A stretch of 64,000 nucleotides of DNA, taken from the NCBI GenBank assembly GCA_963668615.2, contig CAXXCL010000003.1:620001-684000 (forward strand). Reading direction: 5' to 3'. Positions 9,033-16,907 of this stretch are shown in pieces. Position 1 is the stretch's first letter. Every line of letters begins with the position of its first letter. Origin of the DNA: JAAYPI01 sp963668615 (lineage in GTDB: Bacteria > Bacteroidota > Bacteroidia > Bacteroidales > Paludibacteraceae). Both the position numbers and the translations under genes were made by a program. The notes below the pieces were generated by a model. It searched no databases and had not been told where the DNA came from. It saw only the letters and a list, made by a program, of their open reading frames with translations.

Positions 9033-11657
9033 ATGAACACAAATCTTTTTCATTATATCTTGCATAAAAAAGCCATCCTATTGTTTCTTTGTGCAGTTTT
9101 TTCTATTCAAATTTTCTCTCAGCAAGATGCTTCTGTTAAGGATAGTGCTCTGAATGCAAACAAGAATTTACCTACGATAGATTATCTTAATCCGAAACAA
9201 TACGAAATAGCGGAAATTACTATTTCAGGTAAAAATAATTACGAAGATTATGTTCTTATTGGATTTTCAGGACTTTCTGTCGGACAAAAGATTACAATCC
9301 CAAGTGATGATATTTCTAACGTGATTAAGCGATTCTGGAAACAAGGGCTATTTTCTAATGTTCAGGTAGAAATCGTTTCCGTACTAGATGACAAGATTTG
9401 GCTAAACATACAACTGGATCAACGACCAAAGGTTTCGCAAATTAATTTTCATGGCGTTAAAAAGAAAGAGAAAGAAGAATTAGAAAAAAGTATTGGATTA
9501 TCGAAAGGTAGTCAAGTTAGTCCTTACTTGATAGATAAAGCCGAAAAATACATCAAAAATTACTTCATAGAGAAAGGCTATTTTTATACTTCAGCAAATA
9601 TCAAGGTTCAAGATGACCCAAAAGAAAATACGTCTGTCGTAGATATCGTTGTCGATAAAAAATTAAAGGTTAAAGTCGACCACCTTATCGTTAAAGGAAA
9701 CAATAACTTATCTACAAGGAAAGTTGATGCTGCCATGAAAAAAACCAATGACAAACACAATATTTTAAATTTCTTTCGGAGTAAGAAATTTCTTCCAAAA
9801 GAATACGAAAATGACAAAATAAGCCTTATTGAGAAATATAATGAATTGGGATATAGAAATGCCGAAATTGTTTCAGATAGCATATCTCGAAATAGTGACA
9901 ATAAAACTGTGAATGTTCATTTGACAGTAAATGAAGGAACTAAATATCATTTTGGTAACATTACATGGATTGGAAATTCTATTTATTCTACAGATTTCTT
10001 AAATCAAGTATTAGGCATTAAAAGGGGAGAAATATATAATCAGAAGCGTCTTAATCAACGCATTTCAGAAGATGAGGATTGCGTAAATAATTTATATCTT
10101 AATAATGGTTATTTGTTCTTCAATTTACAAGTCATAGAAAAAGGTGTACGTCAAGATTCTATTGATTTTGAAATGAGAATAACAGAAGGTCGTCAGGCGA
10201 CTATTAACAAGGTTGATATTATTGGAAGTGACTATCTCTATGAGAATGTGGTACGGAGAGAATTAAGAACTAAGCCCGGAGACTTATTCAACAAGTCTGA
10301 TATTATGCGCTCAATGCGAGAAATTGCTGCCACAGGACATTTTGCAACCGAACAAGGCAAAATGGATATTAAAGTAAATCCTAACATGAGTGATGGCACA
10401 GTCGATTTAGCATATGTATTAGAATCTAAAAGGAATGACCAAATAGAACTTTCGGCAGGATATGGGAGCACAGGTGTGGTAGGAACTGTCAGTTTAAAAT
10501 TCACCAATTTTTCCATACAAAATATTTTTAACGGGAAAAGTTATCGTCCGTTGCCACAAGGTGATGGTCAAACGCTTACTTTAAAGGCTCAGACAAACGG
10601 AATGTATTATCAATCGTACAGTGTATCGTTTTTGGAACCTTGGTTAGGGGGAAAACGCCCTAATTCGCTTTCTTTGTCGGCATATTATTCTATACAGACG
10701 GGAGTAAGCAGTGCATACAGCTCTTCTTACAGTAGTTATTATAGCAGTTATTATGATAGTAACAGCTATAATAGTTGGTATTCATCAAGTTATGACCCTG
10801 ATAAATATATTAAAACGTTAGGGCTTTCTGCAGGTTTAGGAACACGACTCAATTGGCCTGATGACTACTTTTCAATCTATGGACAGCTTTCTTATCAAAA
10901 TTACAATCTAAGTAATTGGGAATATTTTGCTTTTCAAACAGGGCATGCAAACAATTTAAATCTTTCCTTGACACTAAGTAGAAATTCTCTCGACCAACCG
11001 ATATATACAAGAAATGGGTCGGAAATCTCTTTTTCGGTGGCTTCCACCCTTCCCTATTCTTTGTTTGACAACAAAGATTATTCAACTGCTACTGATGCGG
11101 AGAAATATGCATGGATAGAGTATTATAAAATAAAAATTAAAGGGAGATTATTTACTCCGATCTCTTCTAATAGCAAATTGGTATTGTTAAGTCGTGCAGA
11201 ATACGGATTTTTAGGCTATTATGACATAAATAGACGTTCCCCGTTTGAAACGTTCTATATGGGAGGAGATGGAACGACTGGATATAGCAGTACTTACGCA
11301 ACAGAAACAGTGTCCTTGAGGGGTTATAGCAATGGTTCTTTGACTCCGTATTATAGCAATGGAAGCTACGCAGGTAATTTATACACAAAATTATCAATGG
11401 AATTAAGGTATCCACTCCTATTGCAAGAATCTTCTGTAATTTGGGTATTAGGATTCGTTGAAGCAGGTAATTGTTGGACAAACTTTGATGAATTTAATCC
11501 TTTCGAATTAAAGAGATCAGCCGGTATCGGATTAAGATTATATATGCCAATGTTTGGGCTATTAGGCATAGATTGGGGGTACGGGTTTGATAAAATATCA
11601 GGAAGTTCGAGCCCTAGTGGAAGTCAATTCCATTTTGTTATTGGTCAAGAATTTTAG
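9033..11657 (+). CDS. bamA: Outer membrane protein assembly factor BamA
   Basis: Omp85 protein that inserts beta-barrels into the outer membrane. Signal peptide in about residues 10-30 (FLCAVFSIQIFSQQ), POTRA repeats over about residues 60-470 (for example QINFHGVKKKEKEELEKSIG and NKVDIIGSDYLYENVVRREL), then a C-terminal barrel ending in phenylalanine (FHFVIGQEF). IRGYS-like lid motif appears as LRGYSNGS near residue 764. At 874 residues it is in the Bacteroidetes range. Odd feature: a run at about residues 559-589 made almost only of Ser and Tyr, inserted between barrel strands. The start 3 nt after uppS is kept because the signal peptide begins there. Confidence 0.95.
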   Translation: MNTNLFHYILHKKAILLFLCAVFSIQIFSQQDASVKDSALNANKNLPTIDYLNPKQYEIAEITISGKNNYEDYVLIGFSGLSVGQKITIPSDDISNVIKRFWKQGLFSNVQVEIVSVLDDKIWLNIQLDQRPKVSQINFHGVKKKEKEELEKSIGLSKGSQVSPYLIDKAEKYIKNYFIEKGYFYTSANIKVQDDPKENTSVVDIVVDKKLKVKVDHLIVKGNNNLSTRKVDAAMKKTNDKHNILNFFRSKKFLPKEYENDKISLIEKYNELGYRNAEIVSDSISRNSDNKTVNVHLTVNEGTKYHFGNITWIGNSIYSTDFLNQVLGIKRGEIYNQKRLNQRISEDEDCVNNLYLNNGYLFFNLQVIEKGVRQDSIDFEMRITEGRQATINKVDIIGSDYLYENVVRRELRTKPGDLFNKSDIMRSMREIAATGHFATEQGKMDIKVNPNMSDGTVDLAYVLESKRNDQIELSAGYGSTGVVGTVSLKFTNFSIQNIFNGKSYRPLPQGDGQTLTLKAQTNGMYYQSYSVSFLEPWLGGKRPNSLSLSAYYSIQTGVSSAYSSSYSSYYSSYYDSNSYNSWYSSSYDPDKYIKTLGLSAGLGTRLNWPDDYFSIYGQLSYQNYNLSNWEYFAFQTGHANNLNLSLTLSRNSLDQPIYTRNGSEISFSVASTLPYSLFDNKDYSTATDAEKYAWIEYYKIKIKGRLFTPISSNSKLVLLSRAEYGFLGYYDINRRSPFETFYMGGDGTTGYSSTYATETVSLRGYSNGSLTPYYSNGSYAGNLYTKLSMELRYPLLLQESSVIWVLGFVEAGNCWTNFDEFNPFELKRSAGIGLRLYMPMFGLLGIDWGYGFDKISGSSSPSGSQFHFVIGQEF

Positions 11658-11687
11658 GCTGCAGGATTATACGTTGATATCAAAATT

Positions 11688-12560
11688 ATGGTAAAAAAAG
11701 CCTCAAATGAAAATTGGATAATTAGTAGAATGAGAAAGCTATATTACCTATTAACACCTTCGATGCGTCTTTCTGTCAGATATTTATTCTATTTTCCGAT
11801 TGATTTTGTTGAAGGATTAAGTGGGAAAAGGGACAATATGGTTCCGCCCAAACGTCTCATTTTTATAGGTTCCGGAGATTTCAAAACACAGGGAAATCGT
11901 TTACTAAACCTCATAATAGATAAAACAGCCTTAGAACCAACACATAGAATACTTGATGTAGGGTGCGGAATAGGCAGATTGGCATTGCCTCTTACTAAAT
12001 ACTTGACCAAAGAAGGTTCTTATGAAGGTTTTGATATTGTAAAGCAGGGAATAGATTGGTGCAACAAGAAGATAGCGATCAGGTATCCTAATTTCAAGTT
12101 TCTACATATCGATTTAAAAAATAAACTATATAATTTAAGGACTGACACAAAAGCTGAAAATTTTGTTTTTCCTTATGAAGAAAATAGTTTTGATAGAATT
12201 ATTCTCACTTCCGTTTTCACACATATGCTACCAGCAGATGTTGAGAATTACTTACATCAGATACAGCGAGTTTTGAAAAAAGATGGAAAATGTTTTGCCA
12301 CCTTTTTTATTTTTAACGACAAAACACTGGAAATGATGAAAAATGGCTTGAGTAAATTTAACTTTACCCATGATTTTGGTTCATATCGACTATTTGATAA
12401 AAAAGTAGAGGAAGCTAATATTGCATTTGATGAAAAATATTTGTTAGATTTGCTACTGAAAAATAACTTGAAAATTGAATCCATTTCATACGGTTGGTGG
12501 TCAAGAAATGAGGAAGATGAAATTTCCGATTTTCAAGACATTGTAGTTTTCTCAAAATAA
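11688..12560 (+). CDS. Class I SAM-dependent methyltransferase
   Basis: A 290-residue enzyme with a SAM-binding domain at about residues 80-210: HRILDVGCGIGRLALPL (motif I), YEGFDIVKQGIDWC (acidic residue after strand 2) and a later FDRIILTSVFTHMLP segment, typical of methyltransferase type 11/12 folds. The basic N-terminus (residues 1-60) is outside the fold. Its position between bamA and the OmpH genes, with short gaps (30 nt each side), implies co-expression with envelope assembly. Substrate unknown; similar enzymes act on glycan or lipid intermediates, but nothing here proves that. Confidence 0.85.
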   Translation: MVKKASNENWIISRMRKLYYLLTPSMRLSVRYLFYFPIDFVEGLSGKRDNMVPPKRLIFIGSGDFKTQGNRLLNLIIDKTALEPTHRILDVGCGIGRLALPLTKYLTKEGSYEGFDIVKQGIDWCNKKIAIRYPNFKFLHIDLKNKLYNLRTDTKAENFVFPYEENSFDRIILTSVFTHMLPADVENYLHQIQRVLKKDGKCFATFFIFNDKTLEMMKNGLSKFNFTHDFGSYRLFDKKVEEANIAFDEKYLLDLLLKNNLKIESISYGWWSRNEEDEISDFQDIVVFSK

Positions 12561-12590
12561 ATGAAATATTAATTTTAAATAAAAACGAAA

Positions 12591-13106
12591 ATGAAAAAGA
12601 TATTTATAGCATTAAGCTTAACTTTTATTTTTTTTTCTGCCGTTCAGGCACAAAAATTTGCGTTAGTTGATATCGAATACATATTAAAGAATGTCCCTTC
12701 ATATGAATCAGCCACAGAACAATTAGACCAAAGTTCTAAAAAATGGCAGAAAGAAATCGAAGCGATTAATACAGAAGCTCAAACTATGTACAAAAACTAC
12801 CAAACTGAGCTTGTCTTTTTATCAGATGATATGAAGGTAAAACGCGAAGAGGCAATTGTTGCAAAAGAAAAAGAAGCCTTAGAATTAAAGAAAAAATATT
12901 TCGGTAATGACGGTGAGTTATATAAAAAACGAGAAAGTCTTATAAAACCGATTCAAGATGAGATTTATAATGCTGTAAAAGAGATCTCTGAAAGTAAAAA
13001 CTACCAACTTATATTAGACAGAGCTTCGGGAACAAGTATTATTTTTGCATCACCTTCTATTGATATCAGTGACGAAGTTCTCCAAAAAATGGGATATTCA
13101 AAATAA
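12591..13106 (+). CDS. OmpH/Skp family periplasmic chaperone (first copy)
   Basis: Skp-like holdase for unfolded outer-membrane proteins. Signal peptide in residues 1-20 (IALSLTFIFFSAVQAQ), then FALVDIEYILKNVPSYESA, the conserved Skp/OmpH strand-helix start, a long charged coiled coil (about residues 40-120) and a C-terminal strand region ending VLQKMGYSK. It is 171 residues, typical. A second copy follows after 23 nt, the usual tandem pair in Bacteroidetes downstream of bamA. Confidence 0.92.
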   Translation: MKKIFIALSLTFIFFSAVQAQKFALVDIEYILKNVPSYESATEQLDQSSKKWQKEIEAINTEAQTMYKNYQTELVFLSDDMKVKREEAIVAKEKEALELKKKYFGNDGELYKKRESLIKPIQDEIYNAVKEISESKNYQLILDRASGTSIIFASPSIDISDEVLQKMGYSK

Positions 13107-13129
13107 ATTAATTACTAAACACAATAAAA

Positions 13130-13648
13130 ATGAAAAAAACTATTATCACAGGTTTATTACTAGCTTTTTCTTTAGTAACCTTTGCACAAAGTTCTTCGGA
13201 AATCAAATTTGGACATATCAACAAACAAGAATTGTTGAGTGCTATGCCGGAAGCAAATGCAGCGATGAAAACATTGGAAGAACTACTACTAAAGTATAAG
13301 ACTGAAAGTAAAAAGTTGGAAGATGAATTTACAAAAAAACAACAAGAATATACCGCCGCTCAAGATAGTCTTGACCCTACTATAAAAAAATATAAAGAAT
13401 CAGAATTACAACGTCTTTATCAAAGCATTCAAGACTTTTCAAAAAATGCGGATGAAACGTTAAAGAAAAAACAAGCTGAACTGTTGGCTCCTATTGATGC
13501 AAAAATAAATAATGCTATAAAAGCTGTTGGGGATGCAAATGGATTTATGTATATATTCGATGTGACAAATTCCGGAACTTTTGCATATATGTCTAGTAAA
13601 AGTGTAGATGTATTGCCTCTTGTGAAGAAAAACCTAGGATTGCAATAA
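13130..13648 (+). CDS. OmpH/Skp family periplasmic chaperone (second copy)
   Basis: Tandem paralogue of the preceding gene, 172 residues. Signal peptide residues 1-20 (TGLLLAFSLVTFAQ), then KFGHINKQELLSAMPEANAA, a Lys/Glu-rich coiled coil at about residues 45-125 and a terminal strand ending LPLVKKNLGLQ. Skp proteins are trimers whose coiled-coil arms enclose barrel precursors (family knowledge). A strong terminator follows 9 nt after the stop, ending the bamA-ompH transcript. Confidence 0.92.
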   Translation: MKKTIITGLLLAFSLVTFAQSSSEIKFGHINKQELLSAMPEANAAMKTLEELLLKYKTESKKLEDEFTKKQQEYTAAQDSLDPTIKKYKESELQRLYQSIQDFSKNADETLKKKQAELLAPIDAKINNAIKAVGDANGFMYIFDVTNSGTFAYMSSKSVDVLPLVKKNLGLQ

Positions 13649-13657
13649 AAGAAAAAT

Positions 13658-13710
13658 AAAAACAGACAAAAGAAGTTAGAATGTTATTCAACTTCTTTTG
13701 TCTGTTTTTT
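13658..13710 (+). terminator. Rho-independent terminator after the OmpH pair
   Basis: Arms 13658-13677 and 13690-13709 are perfectly complementary over 20 bp, with a 12-nt loop and a T tract on the 3' side. It lies 10 nt before the murI start. Confidence 0.92.
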
Positions 13711-13720
13711 ATTAAAAGAT

Positions 13721-14554
13721 ATGACTCAAGAGAAAATATCTCCTATTGGTGTCTTTGACTCAGGATATGGTGGTCTCACCATATTGGAAAAATTTAGAGA
13801 ACTACTCCCTGAATATGATTATATATATTTGGGGGATAATGCTCGTACGCCCTATGGAACACGTTCTTTTGATGTTGTATACGAGTATACGCTTCAATGT
13901 GTAAAGAAGTTATTTGAAATGAACTGCGAATTGGTAATTCTTGGATGTAATACTGCTTCTGCTAAAGCATTACGCACCATCCAACAAAATGATTTACCGA
14001 GAATCAGTCCAGATAAGCGTGTTTTGGGTGTAATTAGACCAACAGTTGAAGTCATTAGTGATTATACCAAAACAAATCATGTTGGAATTCTCGGAACACA
14101 AGGAACCATACAGTCAGGATCTTATCCAATTGAAATAAACAAACTTTTTCCTGAAGTGAAAGTCACTTCTCAGGCTTGCCCTATGTGGGTTCCTCTCATA
14201 GAAAATAACGAATATCAAAGTCCTGGTGCCGATTATTTTGTAGAAAAATACGTTGACAACCTACTCCAAAATGACCCCCTTATCGATACTATAGTTTTAG
14301 GATGTACACACTACCCTTTGCTATTAAAGAAAATTAAACAATGTATTCCATCTCATATTCGAGTAATTGCACAAGGATCGATTGTTGCCGAAAGCCTGAA
14401 GAACTATTTCTACCGTCATACAGATATGGACAAAAAAATAAGCAAAAATGGCAATTGTCTGTTCTACACAACTGAATCTGTAGAAAAATTCACCTCTTCA
14501 GCATCCATCTTTTTGAAAAAATCTGTTAAAGCAACACGAATTTCATTAGATTAA
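13721..14554 (+). CDS. murI: Glutamate racemase
   Basis: Interconverts L- and D-glutamate to supply D-Glu for peptidoglycan. The two catalytic cysteines are in LVILGCNTASAKAL (about residue 77) and IVLGCTHYPLLL (about residue 190). The N-terminal IGVFDSGYGGLTIL and YLGDNARTPYG motifs bind substrate. Length 277 residues, normal. It follows the OmpH terminator and precedes typA, which has its own promoter. Confidence 0.96.
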   Translation: MTQEKISPIGVFDSGYGGLTILEKFRELLPEYDYIYLGDNARTPYGTRSFDVVYEYTLQCVKKLFEMNCELVILGCNTASAKALRTIQQNDLPRISPDKRVLGVIRPTVEVISDYTKTNHVGILGTQGTIQSGSYPIEINKLFPEVKVTSQACPMWVPLIENNEYQSPGADYFVEKYVDNLLQNDPLIDTIVLGCTHYPLLLKKIKQCIPSHIRVIAQGSIVAESLKNYFYRHTDMDKKISKNGNCLFYTTESVEKFTSSASIFLKKSVKATRISLD

Positions 14555-14564
14555 AGAAAATTTA

Positions 14565-14596
14565 TTTCGGCAACAACAATTTTCTGACTACCTTTG
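14565..14596 (+). promoter_or_regulatory. Promoter for typA
   Basis: TTTC at 14565-14568, 20 nt, TACCTTTG at 14589-14596. The -7 element is 19 nt upstream of the typA ATG, implying a very short leader. Confidence 0.6.
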
Positions 14597-14615
14597 CAGC
14601 CTTAAATTAATTGAA

Positions 14616-16415
14616 ATGCAAAAGATTAGAAACATTGCTATTATCGCTCACGTTGACCACGGAAAAACTACATTAGTAGATAAAATGTTACTTGCCGGCT
14701 CTTTATTCAAAGAGTATGAAAAGGTAGGCGAGTTAATTATGGATAATAATGACTTAGAAAGAGAACGGGGTATTACTATTGTTTCTAAAAACGTATCTAT
14801 CCGATATAAAGATTATAAAATCAATATTATAGACACTCCCGGTCACTCAGACTTTGGAGGAGAGGTTGAACGTGTACTTAATATGGCAGACGGGGTATTG
14901 CTTTTGGTAGATGCATTTGAAGGCCCCATGCCTCAAACACGCTTTGTACTTCAAAAAGCTATTCAGATAGGCTTAAAGCCAATTGTTGTAATTAACAAGG
15001 TAGACAAACCCAACTGTACACCGGGAGTTGTCCAGGAACAAGTATTCGACTTAATGTTCAGCCTTGATGCGTCAGAAGAACAACTTGATTTTCCAACTAT
15101 ATATGGATCTGCAAAACAGAATTGGATGTCAACCGATTGGAAAGACAAAACGGATAATATTATTCCCCTTTTAGATGCCATTATAGAACATATTCCTGCA
15201 CCTCAGGAACTACAGGGAACACCTCAATTATTAATCACTTCTTTGGATTATTCTTCTTATGTAGGAAGAATTGCCATTGGTCGTGTTCATAGAGGCACAT
15301 TAAAAGAAAATATGGATGTTGCACTTGTAAAACGTGATGGAAGCGTTATTAAATCCAGAATTAGAGAATTAAATGTATTTGAAGGTTTTGGAAAAATAAA
15401 AGTTCCATCAGTATCATCAGGTGAAATTTGTGCATTAATCGGAATAGAAAATTTTGAAATTGGTGATAGCATCACTGATTTGGAAAATCCGGAACCACTT
15501 CCTCCTATTGCTATTGATGAACCGACGATGAGTATGGTATTTACTATAAATGATTCTCCATTCTTTGGGAAAGAAGGTAAATTCGTTACCTCAAGGCATA
15601 TAAATGATCGTTTAATAAAAGAGTTGGATAGAAATTTAGCTCTTCGTGTTACAAAATCAGAAAAATCAGATTCTTGGAATGTATTTGGAAGAGGCGTATT
15701 GCATTTATCCATACTTATTGAAACAATGAGAAGAGAAGGATACGAACTTCAAGTTGGACAGCCTCAGGTAATCTTCAAAGAAATCGATGGTGTAAGATGT
15801 GAACCAATGGAACAACTAACCATAGATGTTCCTGAAGAATACTCAGGAAAAGTTATTGAGTTAGTAGCTGTACGTAAAGGGGAAATGACAATCATGGATA
15901 AAAAGGGCGAACGTATCCATTTGGAATTCTCAATTCCCTCTCGAGGCATTATCGGACTGCGTACAAACATTCTAACAGCAACAGCAGGGGAAGCTGTCAT
16001 GGCTCACCGATTCATTGAATATGCACCATATAAAGGCGAAATAGAAAGACGAACCAATGGATCGATTATAGCTATGGAAAGCGGGACAGCTTTTGCTTAT
16101 GCTATTGATAAACTACAAGATAGGGGTAGATTCTTTATTTATCCACAGGATGAAATTTATGCAGGACAAGTGGTAGGAGAACATGCTAAAGAAGGTGATT
16201 TAGTGGTAAACGTAACTAAATCAAAAAAACTCACCAACATGAGAGCTTCCGGATCTGACGATAAAGTGAAACTTATTCCTCCTGTTGTATTTAGCTTAGA
16301 AGAATCTCTTGAATACATAAAAGAAGACGAATACGCAGAAATCACCCCTGGTGCAATACGTTTGCGTAAAATCTTTCTTGACGAAACCGAAAGAAAAAGG
16401 TCAAGAAACAAATAA
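14616..16415 (+). CDS. typA: Ribosome-associated translational GTPase TypA/BipA
   Basis: EF-G-like GTPase that binds the 70S ribosome and supports assembly and stress growth (family knowledge). G-motifs are intact: AHVDHGKTTL (G1, residues 9-18), RGITI (G2), DTPGHSDFGG (G3), NKVDKPN (G4) and GSAKQNW (G5). The C-terminal region has the BipA-specific PSRGIIGLRTNILTATAGEA segment. Length 599 residues, standard. folK follows after 8 nt. Confidence 0.96.
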   Translation: MQKIRNIAIIAHVDHGKTTLVDKMLLAGSLFKEYEKVGELIMDNNDLERERGITIVSKNVSIRYKDYKINIIDTPGHSDFGGEVERVLNMADGVLLLVDAFEGPMPQTRFVLQKAIQIGLKPIVVINKVDKPNCTPGVVQEQVFDLMFSLDASEEQLDFPTIYGSAKQNWMSTDWKDKTDNIIPLLDAIIEHIPAPQELQGTPQLLITSLDYSSYVGRIAIGRVHRGTLKENMDVALVKRDGSVIKSRIRELNVFEGFGKIKVPSVSSGEICALIGIENFEIGDSITDLENPEPLPPIAIDEPTMSMVFTINDSPFFGKEGKFVTSRHINDRLIKELDRNLALRVTKSEKSDSWNVFGRGVLHLSILIETMRREGYELQVGQPQVIFKEIDGVRCEPMEQLTIDVPEEYSGKVIELVAVRKGEMTIMDKKGERIHLEFSIPSRGIIGLRTNILTATAGEAVMAHRFIEYAPYKGEIERRTNGSIIAMESGTAFAYAIDKLQDRGRFFIYPQDEIYAGQVVGEHAKEGDLVVNVTKSKKLTNMRASGSDDKVKLIPPVVFSLEESLEYIKEDEYAEITPGAIRLRKIFLDETERKRSRNK

Positions 16416-16423
16416 CATCAACC

Positions 16424-16900
16424 ATGAAGGATGTTTATTTGTCCTTGGGAACAAATTTAGGAGAACGAGAAATAAATCTTTCACGTGCCGAAGCTTTGAT
16501 TTCTCAAAAGATAGGTCGAATCATTCTGTCTTCCTCCAATTATCAAACAAAACCAGTAGACTTTGTTTCCCAGAATGATTTTATTAATAAAGTCATTCTG
16601 GTTCAAACAAGCCTTTCTCCTCTGAATATTCTTGAGGAAACAAAAAAAATTGAATGTTTATTAGGGAGACAAAAAAAATCCCGTAATGGACTTTATTCCG
16701 ATCGAACAATCGATATTGATATTTTGTATATAGATAATGAAATTATTGATTTTCCAGACATCCAAATTCCTCATCCAAGATTACATGAACGGATGTTTGT
16801 TCTAGAACCGCTAAACGAAATAGCACCTTTCTTTATGCATCCCATACTACAAAAAAAGACAGCTGAAATGATTGAAGATGTAAAAGCACTAGGACATTGA
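16424..16900 (+). CDS. folK: 2-amino-4-hydroxy-6-hydroxymethyldihydropteridine diphosphokinase
   Basis: Transfers pyrophosphate from ATP to the hydroxymethylpterin in folate synthesis. The N-terminus YLSLGTNLGERE and the signature SDRTIDIDILYID (the R-x-x-D-x-D-x-L-Y core with magnesium-binding aspartates) are clear, followed by IPHPRLHERMFVLEPL. The length of 158 residues is typical. The gene ends 7 nt from the convergent porZ stop, with no terminator visible between them. Confidence 0.95.
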   Translation: MKDVYLSLGTNLGEREINLSRAEALISQKIGRIILSSSNYQTKPVDFVSQNDFINKVILVQTSLSPLNILEETKKIECLLGRQKKSRNGLYSDRTIDIDILYIDNEIIDFPDIQIPHPRLHERMFVLEPLNEIAPFFMHPILQKKTAEMIEDVKALGH

Positions 16901-16907
16901 AAGTAGT

